From positions 1 to 64,000 of the forward strand of contig NZ_AAWS01000007.1 in assembly GCF_000169175.1 (NCBI RefSeq): a stretch of DNA of 64,000 bases, in the 5' to 3' direction. Below are positions 9,688-19,292 of this stretch, piece after piece. The notes beneath the pieces are model-generated. The model had not been told where the DNA came from and searched no databases. It saw nothing but the letters and a program-made list of their open reading frames with translations. This DNA is from Microscilla marina ATCC 23134 (GTDB taxonomy: Bacteria; Bacteroidota; Bacteroidia; Cytophagales; Microscillaceae). Each line of letters opens with the position of its first letter. Within the stretch, counting starts at the first letter, position 1. The position numbers were made by a program, and so were the translations under genes.

Positions 9688-10134
9688 ATGAAATTGCATA
9701 CATTAAAACCTGCAAAAGGTTCAGTAAAAAACAGAAAAAGAGTAGGTAGAGGACAAGGATCTGGAAGGGGTGGAACATCTACTCGTGGTCATAAAGGTGC
9801 TCAATCAAGATCTGGGTATAGTAGAAAAAGTGGTTTTGAAGGTGGACAAATGCCTTTGCAGCGTCGTCTACCTAAATTCGGCTTTAATAACATACACAGA
9901 GTATCTTATAAACCCATAAACTTAGACACCATCCAGGAATTGGTAGAGAAAACCAATACTACAGAAATAACTGTGGAATTGTTGAGAGAGAACGGTTTGG
10001 CTTCTAAGAACGATTTAATTAAAGTATTAGGGAGAGGAGAGCTGAAAGCTAAGGTGGAAATACAAGCAAATAAGTTTTCTAAATCTGCTATTGAAGCCAT
10101 AGAAAAAGCTGGTGGCAAAGCAACAAAACTGTAA
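9688..10134 (+). CDS. rplO: 50S ribosomal protein L15
   Basis: 148 residues from ATG 9688 ([14 protein letters not shown]). A TTG four codons upstream is in frame but less likely. The Gly/Arg-rich N-terminal part ([20 protein letters not shown]) and [18 protein letters not shown] are L15 hallmarks. secY starts 3 bases after the stop. Confidence 0.96.
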   Translation: MKLHTLKPAKGSVKNRKRVGRGQGSGRGGTSTRGHKGAQSRSGYSRKSGFEGGQMPLQRRLPKFGFNNIHRVSYKPINLDTIQELVEKTNTTEITVELLRENGLASKNDLIKVLGRGELKAKVEIQANKFSKSAIEAIEKAGGKATKL

Positions 10135-10137
10135 GTT

Positions 10138-11445
10138 ATGAAAAAGTTCATCACTACAATTAAGAACATTTATGCAATCAAAGAACTGAGAAGTAGACTT
10201 ATCAATACGTTTTGGCTATTGGTAGTATTTCGTTTGGGTTCTTTTATTGTCGTGCCTGGGGTTGATTCTGCAATTTTAGCAGCTAATGGACCTAAAGGAG
10301 GCGTATTTGGTATGCTTGATGTCTTTTTGGGAGGTGCTTTCAGCAAAGCCTCTATTTTTGCTTTAGGTATCATGCCATACATTTCAGCCTCTATTGTTAT
10401 TCAATTAATGGAGGTGGCTGTTCCTTATTTTCAAAAATTGAAAAAAGAGGGTGAGTCAGGTTTTAAGAAAAAAACTCAAATTACACGTTACCTAACGATT
10501 GTAATTACAGCGGCTCAGGCAATAGGCTATATTCAAGCTACAATACCAAGTAATGCTATAATGGTTAGTCAGCTTTCTTTTACTATATCAACAGTAATTA
10601 TTCTTACTGCTGGTACTGTGTTCACAATGTGGTTAGGAGAGAAAATTGATGACCGAGGTATTGGACAAGGTATTTCTTTATTAATTATGATTGGTATTAT
10701 TTCTCGTTTGCCACAGTCTCTTGTAGAAGAAGTGGTAGCAAGATCTACTGGCAGTCAAGTATTGATATTAATCCTTGAAATGGTAGTTTTGTTCTTTGTA
10801 GTAATGAGCGTTGTAATGCTTACAGAAGCCACAAGGCGAATCCCTATTCAATATGCAAAACAAGTTGTTGGCAATCGTGTTTATGGTGGACAACGTCAGT
10901 ATTTACCTTTAAAAGTAAATGCAGCTGGTGTAATGCCTATCATTTTTGCTCAAGCATTGATGTTTGTCCCTGCGCTCATTACGCCTTATGTTGGAGGAGC
11001 CAGTTCTGCATTCTCAGACATCACAACCTGGCAATATAACCTTGTTTTTGGGTTGTTGATTATCATCTTTACATATTTTTATACTGCAATATCTGTAAAC
11101 CCAAAACAGATTGCAGATGATTTAAAGCGTAATGGTGGATTTATTGCTGGTGTTAAACCTGGTAGTGACACTTCTGAATACATTGACAAAATCATGTCTA
11201 AAATTACTTTACCTGGTTCAATTTGGTTAGCTATTGTCGCTATTTTGCCAGCAATTGCGGTGAAATTTGGGATTCAGAATAGTTTTGCCCAATTTTACGG
11301 AGGAACTTCTCTTTTGATTATGGTAGGAGTAGTATTAAATACCCTACAACAAATCAATGGATACTTGTTAATGAGAAGATATGATGGATACATGAAGTCA
11401 GGAGATGTAAAAGGGCGTTCTCAAAACATTGCAGTTGTTCAATAA
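10138..11445 (+). CDS. secY: Protein translocase subunit SecY
   Basis: 435 residues with about ten membrane helices. The family signatures FRLGSFIVVPGVD (helix 1) and the plug region, ALGIMPYISASIVIQLM (helix 2), GVMPIIFAQALM and the C-terminal NTLQQINGYLLMRRYDGYMK are visible. SecY is the channel for export and membrane insertion of proteins. Its position after rplO is canonical. The last base of its stop is the first base of the map start codon. Confidence 0.97.
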   Translation: MKKFITTIKNIYAIKELRSRLINTFWLLVVFRLGSFIVVPGVDSAILAANGPKGGVFGMLDVFLGGAFSKASIFALGIMPYISASIVIQLMEVAVPYFQKLKKEGESGFKKKTQITRYLTIVITAAQAIGYIQATIPSNAIMVSQLSFTISTVIILTAGTVFTMWLGEKIDDRGIGQGISLLIMIGIISRLPQSLVEEVVARSTGSQVLILILEMVVLFFVVMSVVMLTEATRRIPIQYAKQVVGNRVYGGQRQYLPLKVNAAGVMPIIFAQALMFVPALITPYVGGASSAFSDITTWQYNLVFGLLIIIFTYFYTAISVNPKQIADDLKRNGGFIAGVKPGSDTSEYIDKIMSKITLPGSIWLAIVAILPAIAVKFGIQNSFAQFYGGTSLLIMVGVVLNTLQQINGYLLMRRYDGYMKSGDVKGRSQNIAVVQ

Positions 11446-12218
11446 TGATAGTATATAAGACACAAGAAGAAATCGAGCTGATTCGACAAAGTGCTCAAAT
11501 CTTGGGTAAAGCACACGCCGAAGTAGCAAAAATGATTCAACCTGGAGTCTCAACTATTGCTTTGGACAAGAGAGCTGAAGAATTTATTAGAGATAATAAA
11601 GGAAAGCCTTCATTTAAAGGATATAATAGTTTTCCGGCATCCTTATGTATTTCTGTGAATGATGCCGTAGTTCACGGTATTCCAGATAAGTATGAGCTGA
11701 AGGAAGGAGATATTATATCTATTGATTGTGGAGTTTTTCTTAATGGCTTTCATAGTGACAGTGCTTACACTTACCCAATAGGAGAAGTAAGCGCTGACAT
11801 TAGAAAACTTCTAAAAGTAACAAAAGAGTCTTTGGATATTGGTATCCAGCACGCCTTGGCTGGCTCCAGAGTTGGAGATATTAGCTACTCTATTCAAAAA
11901 CACGTAGAAAAAAACGGGTTTTCGGTTATCAGAGAGTTAGTAGGACATGGCGTAGGTCGTTCTTTGCATGAATCTCCAGAAGTTCCAAATTTTGGGAAAA
12001 GAGGGAGAGGAGCTAAATTAAAAGAAGGGCTGGTTATTGCTATTGAGCCAATGGTTAATCTAGGAAAACGAAATGTGGTTCAAAGTAATGATGGCTGGAC
12101 AATAAAAACATCTGATCGTAGTCCATCAGCACACTATGAGCATACAGTAGCCATTAATAATGGTAAGTGTGATGTTTTGACAACATTTGAATATATAGAA
12201 GAAGTTTTCAAAATATAG
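11445..12218 (+). CDS. map: Methionine aminopeptidase type I
   Basis: 257 residues. It removes the initiator Met from nascent proteins. The five metal ligands of the M24 fold are visible: Asp in ISIDCGVFLNG, Asp in FHSDSAYTYP, His in LVGHGVGRSLHE, Glu in AIEPMVNLG and Glu in YEHTVAIN; the substrate His is in VVHGIPDK. It overlaps the secY stop by one base (TAATG), implying coupling, and is followed by infA after 3 bases, an arrangement common in this operon. Confidence 0.96.
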   Translation: MIVYKTQEEIELIRQSAQILGKAHAEVAKMIQPGVSTIALDKRAEEFIRDNKGKPSFKGYNSFPASLCISVNDAVVHGIPDKYELKEGDIISIDCGVFLNGFHSDSAYTYPIGEVSADIRKLLKVTKESLDIGIQHALAGSRVGDISYSIQKHVEKNGFSVIRELVGHGVGRSLHESPEVPNFGKRGRGAKLKEGLVIAIEPMVNLGKRNVVQSNDGWTIKTSDRSPSAHYEHTVAINNGKCDVLTTFEYIEEVFKI

Positions 12219-12221
12219 ATA

Positions 12222-12440
12222 ATGGCAAAACAACCATCCATAGAACAAGACGGTGTAATAACAGAGGCCCTTTCTAACGCGATGTTTCGCGTAGAGTTGC
12301 AAAATGGTCACGAAGTTATTGCCCATATTTCTGGTAAAATGAGAATGAATTACATTAAGATTTTGCCAGGTGATAAAGTAAAACTGGAGATGTCTCCTTA
12401 TGATTTAAGTAAGGGACGTATTGTATATCGATACAAATAA
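12222..12440 (+). CDS. infA: Translation initiation factor IF-1
   Basis: 72 residues, the usual length; one OB-fold domain with [23 protein letters not shown] and [22 protein letters not shown]-1 blocks the A site during initiation. It lies between map and rpmJ. Confidence 0.97.
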   Translation: MAKQPSIEQDGVITEALSNAMFRVELQNGHEVIAHISGKMRMNYIKILPGDKVKLEMSPYDLSKGRIVYRYK

Positions 12441-12446
12441 AGAGAT

Positions 12447-12563
12447 ATGAAAGTTAAAGCATCAGTAAAAAAACGTAGCGCTGATTGCAAAATTATCAGA
12501 CGCAAAGGTAAAGTTTACGTGATTAATAAAAAGAATCCGAGGTTTAAACAACGACAAGGATAA
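12447..12563 (+). CDS. rpmJ: 50S ribosomal protein L36, zinc-free form
   Basis: 38 residues, [20 protein letters not shown] to NPRFKQRQG, matching the L36 family in length and ends. The zinc ligands of the common form (three Cys and one His) are reduced to a single Cys14, with Ser, Asn and Phe at the other places, so it should not bind zinc. The stop overlaps the rpsM start codon by one base. Confidence 0.95.
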   Translation: MKVKASVKKRSADCKIIRRKGKVYVINKKNPRFKQRQG

Positions 12564-12940
12564 TGGCTAGATTAGCAGGAGTAGACATCCCTGACAAAAA
12601 AAGGGGAGAAGTAAGTTTGACTTATATTTACGGCATTGGTCTTAGCACAGCTCGCACTATTTTAGAGAGAGCTGGAATTGACCGCAATAAGAAAGTAATT
12701 GACTGGACAGATGAAGAGTCTAACGAGATTCGAAGTATCATCAGCTCTGAGTACAAAGTAGAAGGTGCTCTTAAGTCTGAAGTACAGTTGAGCATCAAGC
12801 GATTGATGGATATTGGATGTTACCGTGGCATTCGTCACCGTAAAGGGCTTCCATTGCGAGGACAAAAGACTAAGAATAACTCTCGTACTCGCAAAGGTAA
12901 ACGTAAAACTGTTGCCAATAAGAAAAAAGCGACTAAATAA
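12563..12940 (+). CDS. rpsM: 30S ribosomal protein S13
   Basis: 125 residues: [33 protein letters not shown] (helix-hairpin-helix) and the C-terminal [19 protein letters not shown] signature. S13 contacts P-site tRNA and bridges the subunits. It opens the alpha part of the cluster. Confidence 0.97.
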   Translation: MARLAGVDIPDKKRGEVSLTYIYGIGLSTARTILERAGIDRNKKVIDWTDEESNEIRSIISSEYKVEGALKSEVQLSIKRLMDIGCYRGIRHRKGLPLRGQKTKNNSRTRKGKRKTVANKKKATK

Positions 12941-12990
12941 TCAATAAGCTGAAGCTGTTAATTTAATAGTCGTTTATAGAGAAAAGAGTT

Positions 12991-13383
12991 ATGAGTCAAA
13001 AAAGAAAAGACAAAGCTAAAAAGCGGGTTGTAAATGTAGAGGCGGTAGGACAAGTTCATATCAGAGCCTCTTTTAATAATATCATTATTTCAATTACCAA
13101 CTCTACAGGACAAGTTATTTCTTGGGCATCTGCTGGTAAAATGGGATTTAGAGGTTCTAAAAAGAACACTCCTTATGCTGCGCAAGTAGCTGCCAAAAAC
13201 TGTGCAGAAGTTGCACATGGCTTGGGTATGAGAAAGGCAGAGGTTTTTGTAAAGGGACCTGGTTCAGGACGTGAATCTGCTATTAGAACTATACAAAACA
13301 TAGGTATTGAAATAACTGCGATTAAAGATGTTACTCCATTGCCTCATAATGGATGTAGACCTGCAAAACGCAGAAGAGTATAA
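12991..13383 (+). CDS. rpsK: 30S ribosomal protein S11
   Basis: 130 residues. [20 protein letters not shown] and the C-terminal [19 protein letters not shown] are diagnostic. S11 lies on the platform of the 30S subunit. The Asn-Gly in HNGCRP is the usual isoaspartate site. Confidence 0.97.
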   Translation: MSQKRKDKAKKRVVNVEAVGQVHIRASFNNIIISITNSTGQVISWASAGKMGFRGSKKNTPYAAQVAAKNCAEVAHGLGMRKAEVFVKGPGSGRESAIRTIQNIGIEITAIKDVTPLPHNGCRPAKRRRV

Positions 13384-13418
13384 TGAGGGTTTGTATAATC
13401 ACTGAGAAAGAGTAGAAA

Positions 13419-14021
13419 ATGGCTAGATATAGAGGTCCAAAATCAAAAATTTCAAGAAAGTTTGGAGAGCCTATTATGGGTCCAAGCAAAGCCCTTCAAA
13501 AGAAGGCTTACCCTCCAGGACAACACGGAAAAGGTAGACGTAAGAAGCAGTCTGAATATGCAATTCAGCTTCAGGCGAAGCAAAAAGTAAAGTATATTTA
13601 TGGTGTGCTTGAGCGTCAGTTTGCAAATTTATTTGATAAAGCTGCCGGTAAACAAGGAATCACAGGTGAAAACTTGTTGAAGTTCTTGGAGGCTCGTTTA
13701 GATAATACTGTGTATCGTTTAGGAATTGCTCCTACTCGTAGAGCTGCCAGACAATTAGTTATCCACAAACATATCACCGTAAACGGTGAAGTGGCTAACG
13801 TGCCTTCTTATTCATTAAAACCAGGTGATATTGTTGGAGTTCGTGAGAAATCCAAATCTTTAGAGGTTGTTACCGAAAGTTTGATGAGCAACAGCAAGCG
13901 ATTTAACTGGCTTGAGTGGGATAGCACAATGATGGCTGGTAAGTTTTTGAGCTACCCTGAACGTGATCAAATTCCTGAGAAGGTTCAAGAGCAGTTGATT
14001 GTTGAACTTTACTCTAAGTAA
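13419..14021 (+). CDS. rpsD: 30S ribosomal protein S4, cysteine-free
   Basis: 200 residues. [37 protein letters not shown] and the S4 RNA-binding domain [19 protein letters not shown] identify it. There is no Cys, so the N-terminal zinc finger of some S4 proteins is absent. S4 is a primary assembly protein; in E. coli it represses the alpha operon. Confidence 0.97.
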   Translation: MARYRGPKSKISRKFGEPIMGPSKALQKKAYPPGQHGKGRRKKQSEYAIQLQAKQKVKYIYGVLERQFANLFDKAAGKQGITGENLLKFLEARLDNTVYRLGIAPTRRAARQLVIHKHITVNGEVANVPSYSLKPGDIVGVREKSKSLEVVTESLMSNSKRFNWLEWDSTMMAGKFLSYPERDQIPEKVQEQLIVELYSK

Positions 14022-14078
14022 TATTTTGTGGCGATTTTTCGCCGTTCTATACCCTTGATTACATAACATTCATAAATT

Positions 14079-14086
14079 CAGGAGGA
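14079..14086 (+). promoter_or_regulatory. Strong Shine-Dalgarno-like site before rpoA
   Basis: AGGAGG at 14080-14085, with the ATG at 14093, gives the classical 7-base spacing. No other gene of this operon shows such a site, and Bacteroidota generally initiate without it. Confidence 0.5.
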
Positions 14087-14092
14087 CACAAA

Positions 14093-15082
14093 ATGTCATT
14101 ATTAACCTTTCAAATACCAGAAAAAGTTGTAATGGATAAAACTACCGATTTTCACGGTATGTTTGAATTTAAACCATTAGAGCCTGGTTTTGGTGTAACT
14201 GTCGGAAATGCGATACGACGAGTTTTGCTATCTTCGTTAGAAGGATATGCAATTACTTGTATCAGAATACCGGGGGTGCAGCATGAGTTTTCATCCATCA
14301 AAGGAGTAATGCAAGATGTTGCAGAGATTATTTTGAACCTGAAAAAAGTACGTTTCAAAAAGATTTCTGAGAACGTTGACAGCAAGATAGTGGTGGAGGT
14401 GAGTAATCAAGAGACGTTAACGGCTGGTGATATAGGAAAATTTACTTCCTCTTTCGAAATTTTAAACCCTGATTTGGTTATTTGTAACCTTGATGAATCA
14501 GTTGATTTAGAGGTAGAACTCTATATTGAAAAAGGAAGAGGATATGTATCTTCTGAAGATCAAAAGTTGCCAGATGCAGCCATTGGTCATATTCCTATAG
14601 ATTCAATCTTTACTCCAATAAAGAACGTGCGTTACGCTGTTGAAAATACAAGGGTTGAGCAGAGAACTGACTACGAAAAATTGTTGTTAGATATTCAAAC
14701 TGATGGGTCTATTCACCCAGAAGAAGCTTTGAAAGGAGCTGCGAATATTCTTATTCAGCACTTTATGTTATTCTCTGATCAAAATATTATACTTGAAACA
14801 GCTAAGAAGGAAGAAGTTCAAGAGGTTGATGAGCATTTCTTACATATGCGTAAGTTGCTTAAAACACCAATTAGTGACTTAGATCTTTCGGTAAGAGCGT
14901 ATAATTGTTTGAAATCTGCGGATATTAGAACATTGGGTGATTTAGTGAAATTGGACATTGCCGATATGATGAAATTCCGAAACTTTGGTAAGAAATCTCT
15001 TACTGAGTTGGAACAATTAGTTGCTGAGAAGGGATTGTCGTTTGGCATGGACGTATCGAAGTATAAACTTGACGAAGAATAA
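14093..15082 (+). CDS. rpoA: RNA polymerase alpha subunit
   Basis: 329 residues, normal length. The N-terminal dimerisation domain carries [23 protein letters not shown] (about residues 24-46) and the C-terminal domain carries [22 protein letters not shown] and [11 protein letters not shown] (about 262-313), the DNA and activator contact module. The start at 14093 is fixed by the strong ribosome binding site. rplQ follows after 6 bases. Confidence 0.98.
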   Translation: MSLLTFQIPEKVVMDKTTDFHGMFEFKPLEPGFGVTVGNAIRRVLLSSLEGYAITCIRIPGVQHEFSSIKGVMQDVAEIILNLKKVRFKKISENVDSKIVVEVSNQETLTAGDIGKFTSSFEILNPDLVICNLDESVDLEVELYIEKGRGYVSSEDQKLPDAAIGHIPIDSIFTPIKNVRYAVENTRVEQRTDYEKLLLDIQTDGSIHPEEALKGAANILIQHFMLFSDQNIILETAKKEEVQEVDEHFLHMRKLLKTPISDLDLSVRAYNCLKSADIRTLGDLVKLDIADMMKFRNFGKKSLTELEQLVAEKGLSFGMDVSKYKLDEE

Positions 15083-15088
15083 AGAAAG

Positions 15089-15610
15089 ATGAGACATAGA
15101 AAGGGATTCAATCATTTGGGAAGAACTGCCCCACACAGAAAGGCAATGCTTTCCAATATGGCGTCTTCTTTAATTTTGCATAAACGAATTAAAACTACAG
15201 TTGCCAAGGCAAAAGCATTACGTCAGTATGTAGAGCCTCTTTTAACAAAGGCTAAGAATGACAATATGCATTCTCGTCGTGTAGTATTTTCTTATTTGCA
15301 GGATAAAGAATCTGTAAAAGAATTGTTTGACGAAGTTGCTGATAAGATTTCTAATAGAAACGGTGGTTATACCCGCATTATTAAGTTGGGTAACCGTTTG
15401 GGTGATAACGCTGAGATGTGTTTGATAGAGTTAGTTGATTATAACGAAACCTATCAGCCTGAAGCAAAAGCCAAGAAACCAAAAACTCGTCGTAGCCGTC
15501 GTGGAGGTGGTAAGAAAGATACAGAAAGTACTCCAGACACAAATGCTAAAGTAGAAGATAAAGCTCCTGAGAATAAATCTGAGGATGCTAAAGGAGACGA
15601 TAAGGAATAA
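15089..15610 (+). CDS. rplQ: 50S ribosomal protein L17 with a charged tail
   Basis: 173 residues. The core ([21 protein letters not shown] to [13 protein letters not shown], about residues 1-118) is complete. About 55 further residues rich in Lys, Asp and Glu follow ([19 protein letters not shown] and onward), which most L17 proteins lack. It is the last gene of the operon; a terminator lies 30 bases downstream. Confidence 0.95.
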   Translation: MRHRKGFNHLGRTAPHRKAMLSNMASSLILHKRIKTTVAKAKALRQYVEPLLTKAKNDNMHSRRVVFSYLQDKESVKELFDEVADKISNRNGGYTRIIKLGNRLGDNAEMCLIELVDYNETYQPEAKAKKPKTRRSRRGGGKKDTESTPDTNAKVEDKAPENKSEDAKGDDKE

Positions 15611-15640
15611 TAGCATTTATCTGGTTCATATAAAATTTAT

Positions 15641-15670
15641 AGGATTAAACTGCGGTTTAATCCTTTTTTT
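15641..15670 (+). terminator. Terminator of the ribosomal operon
   Basis: AGGATTAAAC (15641-15650) pairs perfectly with GTTTAATCCT (15655-15664) around the loop TGCG, followed by a run of T. A classical intrinsic terminator 30 bases after rplQ. Confidence 0.9.
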
Positions 15671-15706
15671 GCTTTAGTGCTTGTATTAAAATTAGTTGAA
15701 ACTGAT

Positions 15707-16714
15707 ATGTGGTTTGAAAAATTAACAGGTTTCAAAGAAGAGTCGCCTAATCAGGTAAGAGCAAACCTTCAAGTAAAGGGGGAGACTTTGACCTCTTTGG
15801 TAAATGGTAGAAGCTGGAACTTTGGTAGGTTGGAAGTACCACACTTAGAAAGTTTAAGAGAAACGGCTTTAGTCACTATAAAGAAGCTACCCTCACAAAA
15901 CATCAAAGTGTCAGAGATAGTTGGTAATGTGCAGATTTTTCATAAACAGAAAGAAAATCAAGGGGCTTTGTTTCAGGCGGCTTCACAGTTTAACTTGCTT
16001 GAGATGGTAGGACCTGAGGTAGTCCCAGAAAGGGGCGTAGGGATTTATTCACTTGATCATACCCAAGGGCCTGCTTGTGCTATTGCTTGTGGGGCAGGTA
16101 CTATTTATCGAAACTATTTCGCTGAAGTAAATGGGCAAACTGGTCAAACTAGAGAACATCAGGTTGATTGTTTGGAAAATGTAGGGGGTGCCTTACAAAA
16201 TGAAGATGATAAACTCTGGACAATGCGGAATGGCTATGCCTTGGCTAACAAGCAAGGATTAAAAAATATAACAGAGCAGATAAAAGCCTTAGATGCGGCT
16301 GGTTATGAAACTTTGAAAGGAAAGCTAAAAATTGGGTTGCAGTGGGATACAGAAGTAACAATTGACGACAGTGCCCAAAGAGTAACGCAAGCGTACTGTT
16401 CGGCGTTACCTGTGGCGTACTCCTTGTTAGATGAGAGTTTGTGGGAGACTTTTGCCCGATTGGTGTTAGAAGCTACCTATGAAGCAACCTTGGCAGCAGG
16501 TGTGATCAATTTAGAGCAAACAGGGTGTAACAAGGTTTTTCTTACACTAGTGGGAGGTGGTGCTTTTGGTAATGACACGGTTTGGATAACTGATGCTATA
16601 AAGCAAGCCATTAGGAAGTTTGAAAATACAGGCTTAGATATTAGGATAGTAAGTTATGGTAGATCAAGTTCGCGAGTAAAACGATTGGTTAATGAAATAA
16701 GCCAAGGAGAGTAA
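15707..16714 (+). CDS. Macrodomain-like protein of unknown function
   Basis: 335 residues from ATG 15707 (MWFEKLTGFKEESPNQVR). A GTG at 15677 is in frame but lies only 7 bases after the operon terminator, so it is rejected. The second half contains segments reminiscent of ADP-ribose-binding macrodomains: GALFQAASQFNLLEMVGPE, a Gly/Ala-rich GPACAIACGAGTIYRNYF and LTLVGGGAFGN near residue 285. If so it might bind or hydrolyse ADP-ribose. The match is from pattern only. No signal peptide or membrane segment. It stands alone between the ribosomal operon and thyA. Confidence 0.5.
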   Translation: MWFEKLTGFKEESPNQVRANLQVKGETLTSLVNGRSWNFGRLEVPHLESLRETALVTIKKLPSQNIKVSEIVGNVQIFHKQKENQGALFQAASQFNLLEMVGPEVVPERGVGIYSLDHTQGPACAIACGAGTIYRNYFAEVNGQTGQTREHQVDCLENVGGALQNEDDKLWTMRNGYALANKQGLKNITEQIKALDAAGYETLKGKLKIGLQWDTEVTIDDSAQRVTQAYCSALPVAYSLLDESLWETFARLVLEATYEATLAAGVINLEQTGCNKVFLTLVGGGAFGNDTVWITDAIKQAIRKFENTGLDIRIVSYGRSSSRVKRLVNEISQGE

Positions 16715-16818
16715 AAATGTAGTTTTGAGCGATATATTTGACAGTTTTAGAGAGAGGACAATATATAAAGTTTTTGATTTGCTTGATGAAAGCAAGCTAT
16801 ATATAGAAAGAAAGAATC

Positions 16819-17613
16819 ATGCAGCAATATACAGATTTGGTACAGCACGTATTGGAAAATGGTGTGCGTAAGGGTGACAGAACAGGGACAGGTACATTGA
16901 GTGTATTTGGTTATCAAATGCGTTTTAATCTGGCAGATGGTTTTCCTTTGGTGACTACCAAAAAAATACACTTACGATCGGTTATTCATGAGCTTTTGTG
17001 GTTCTTGAAAGGCGATACTAATATACGCTATTTGCAAGACAATGGAGTGACTATTTGGGATGAATGGGCTGATGATGATGGAAACTTAGGGTCGGTATAT
17101 GGAGCTCAGTGGAGAAGCTGGCAAACTGCAACTGGTGAAACGGTTGACCAGATTACTAATTTGATCAATCAAATTAAGCGCAATCCCAATTCGCGCCGCC
17201 TGATGGTAAGTGCGTGGAACGTGGGCGAAATAGATAAAATGGCTTTGCCGCCTTGCCATACTATGTTTCAGTTTTATGTAGCTGAGGGTAAGTTATCGTG
17301 TCAGTTGTATCAACGAAGCGCAGATATAGGGCTAGGAATTCCGTTTAATATTGCATCTTATGCTTTATTATTAGAGATGGTTGCCCAGGTTACTGGCTTA
17401 AAGGCTGGCGAGTTTATCCATACTTTTGGTGATGCTCATATCTATGCTAACCACGAAAAGGCCCTGCGTGAACAAATTCAGCGTAAACCTTATGCTTTGC
17501 CACGACTTGAGTTAAACAGTGAGGTAAAAGACCTATTTAAATTTACCTATGAAGATATTAAGGTGGTAGATTATCAATATCATCCAATGATAAAATTACC
17601 AGTAGCTGTATAA
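16819..17613 (+). CDS. thyA: Thymidylate synthase
   Basis: 264 residues, the same length as E. coli ThyA. It methylates dUMP to dTMP using methylene-tetrahydrofolate. The catalytic Cys146 lies in [27 protein letters not shown], the Arg pair in [29 protein letters not shown] and the folate end KLPVAV are all present. No dihydrofolate reductase gene follows; the next gene is 350 bases away. Confidence 0.97.
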   Translation: MQQYTDLVQHVLENGVRKGDRTGTGTLSVFGYQMRFNLADGFPLVTTKKIHLRSVIHELLWFLKGDTNIRYLQDNGVTIWDEWADDDGNLGSVYGAQWRSWQTATGETVDQITNLINQIKRNPNSRRLMVSAWNVGEIDKMALPPCHTMFQFYVAEGKLSCQLYQRSADIGLGIPFNIASYALLLEMVAQVTGLKAGEFIHTFGDAHIYANHEKALREQIQRKPYALPRLELNSEVKDLFKFTYEDIKVVDYQYHPMIKLPVAV

Positions 17614-17966
17614 CATATAAGTAGGGTTTGACTACCTTAATGACAGGTTTTCAGTAAAATAATTGGTTAGTGACCTGTTCAAAGTAGGTGTCCGATATTG
17701 AGAAAAAAGCTTGAAGTCAGGCGAGGTGAAAAATTGACTAATAGCAATACTACTAGCCAATTTTTCAACAAAACATGACCATAAGATCTGCAGTCAAACC
17801 GGACAGTTATTGCGAACACGTCACTTAATAGTTGCCCTGACTGTATTTTTTATCCAGATGGGGTTACTATGCTAAAAAAATCTTATAAAGGTTTTATTTA
17901 TCATTCGTGATTATTTTTTAAGTTTGTTACTGATAACATTATCTTAATTCTAAAATGGCTTAGACT
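17614..17966. other. Intergenic region with hairpins
   Basis: No gene is visible in these 353 bases. An 18-bp stem at 17727-17767 is listed separately. CAGTCA near 17790 and TGACTG near 17840 could also pair. TAAGTTTG at 17919-17926 resembles a -7 box for the lipoprotein gene but I see no matching -33 element. Confidence 0.5.
17727..17767 (+). terminator. Hairpin downstream of thyA, possible terminator
   Basis: Bases 17727-17744 and 17750-17767 pair over 18 positions with two A-C mismatches; on the minus strand these become G-U wobbles, so that strand folds fully. The arms are A-rich then T-rich. It lies 114 bases after the thyA stop. Confidence 0.45.
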
Positions 17967-18875
17967 ATGAATTTGAAAAAACTACTTCAAACTAAATACA
18001 TCCTGGTAGTACTAACTGTGTCGTTGTATGCTTGTGGTGGCTCTAAGGAGGGTAAAAATGACAATGCAGATACTGGGAAGGATACTGCCAAAAACATTGT
18101 AAATGATATTAAAGAACAGAATAAAAAGGTACTGACTAAAATTCCCGAGCCTTCTGAAATTCCATATATGATTAAACAAACGGGAGCAGAGTTTGACCCT
18201 AAACTGGCTAACTCTCCTGCTTCAAGTGATAAATACAAGACAACTAATAGTAAAGCTGCGTTGAACTTGGGTGTTTATGCTACTGATCTGGGGTATATGG
18301 TGATTTATGACAAAGTACAAAATGCCATTGATTATATGAATGCTACTCAAGGTTTGGCTGATAAATTGGGCATTGCCGGAGCGTTTTCACCTGCTACTGT
18401 CAAACGTTTTAAGGATAATCTTTCAAGTATTGATTCATTGACTAAGATTATCAATGAGTCGATGAAAAAATCGGATGATTACCTGAAAAGCGAAGAACGA
18501 AATGATATTGCAGCGTTGATTTTTACAGGAAGTTTTCTTGAAGGTTTGTTTGTGGCAACAGAGCTTGTGGCTAACTACCCTAAAGATGAATTGCCAGAAG
18601 AAGCTCGTATTCAGGTTTTAGTAGGCTTGGTAAGAGAAGTTATTAAACAAAAAGTGCCTTTGGGTGAATTGATCAAAGCTTTGAAATCCTTGAACGATAA
18701 GCCTGCCGATGTAAATAAATTGGTAACTGACTTGGAAGAGTTATATAAGATTTATGAAGATTTGAACATGGAAGAGAAGATCAGAAAAAATAAAGGGGAC
18801 TTGATTTTGTCTGATAAATCATTGATTGGGATTACTAAAAAAGTAAATGCTATAAGGGCAGATATAGTAAACTAA
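17967..18875 (+). CDS. Putative lipoprotein, unknown function
   Basis: 302 residues. A type II signal peptide with lipobox LYAC puts the lipidated Cys at residue 23, followed by a Gly/Ser/Lys/Asp spacer (GGSKEGKNDN) usual for Bacteroidota lipoproteins. The rest is soluble and mostly helical, with ALNLGVYATDLGYMVIYDK and ALIFTGSFLEGLFVATELV as the least ordinary blocks. It would be periplasmic or on the outer membrane. I recognise no enzyme motif. It is monocistronic with a terminator 51 bases downstream. Confidence 0.8.
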   Translation: MNLKKLLQTKYILVVLTVSLYACGGSKEGKNDNADTGKDTAKNIVNDIKEQNKKVLTKIPEPSEIPYMIKQTGAEFDPKLANSPASSDKYKTTNSKAALNLGVYATDLGYMVIYDKVQNAIDYMNATQGLADKLGIAGAFSPATVKRFKDNLSSIDSLTKIINESMKKSDDYLKSEERNDIAALIFTGSFLEGLFVATELVANYPKDELPEEARIQVLVGLVREVIKQKVPLGELIKALKSLNDKPADVNKLVTDLEELYKIYEDLNMEEKIRKNKGDLILSDKSLIGITKKVNAIRADIVN

Positions 18876-18925
18876 ATGAATTAGGTAAATGTTATTTTCC
18901 GCAAGGAAAACATAAGATAAATAAC

Positions 18926-18961
18926 AAAAAAAGCACGGGTCTTGTGATCAGTGCTTTTTTT
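18926..18961 (+). terminator. Intrinsic terminator of the lipoprotein gene
   Basis: AAAAAAAGCAC (18926-18936) pairs with GTGCTTTTTTT (18951-18961), an 11-bp stem ending in a T run. Confidence 0.85.
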
Positions 18962-19292
18962 GTGGTGGGGTGGAGCCTATGAAGATTTTTAGATTTGCGA
19001 AAAATATACGTAGGTATAAAAATTATTCAAGCTTTTTGCTATTTTTACAGAGTAAGAATAATAAATGTTGAGAATTAAATGATCTTATAGAAATAAGATA
19101 CGCCAGTGTAAACTAGTATTTTGCTGTTGGGTAAGACAAAAACATTGTCTGATTTAGGTACACCGCTTTTTTGAAGCGGGCAACAAATAAGTATATATAG
19201 TTTAACGAGCGTATGTTATTTGGTTAAGGTTGTTAAGCAGCTTTACTTATCTAAACTGATTAATTTAGGTAGGAATATAATTGTATTAAACT
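18962..19292. other. Intergenic region, nothing recognised
   Basis: 331 bases, AT-rich, without an open frame of note. It must contain the promoter of the downstream transporter, but I find no clear match to the Bacteroidota consensus. Confidence 0.4.

Noticed and set aside
15677-15706. GTG start giving 10 more residues to the macrodomain-like protein
   Set aside because: It would start 7 bases after the ribosomal operon terminator, leaving almost no leader.
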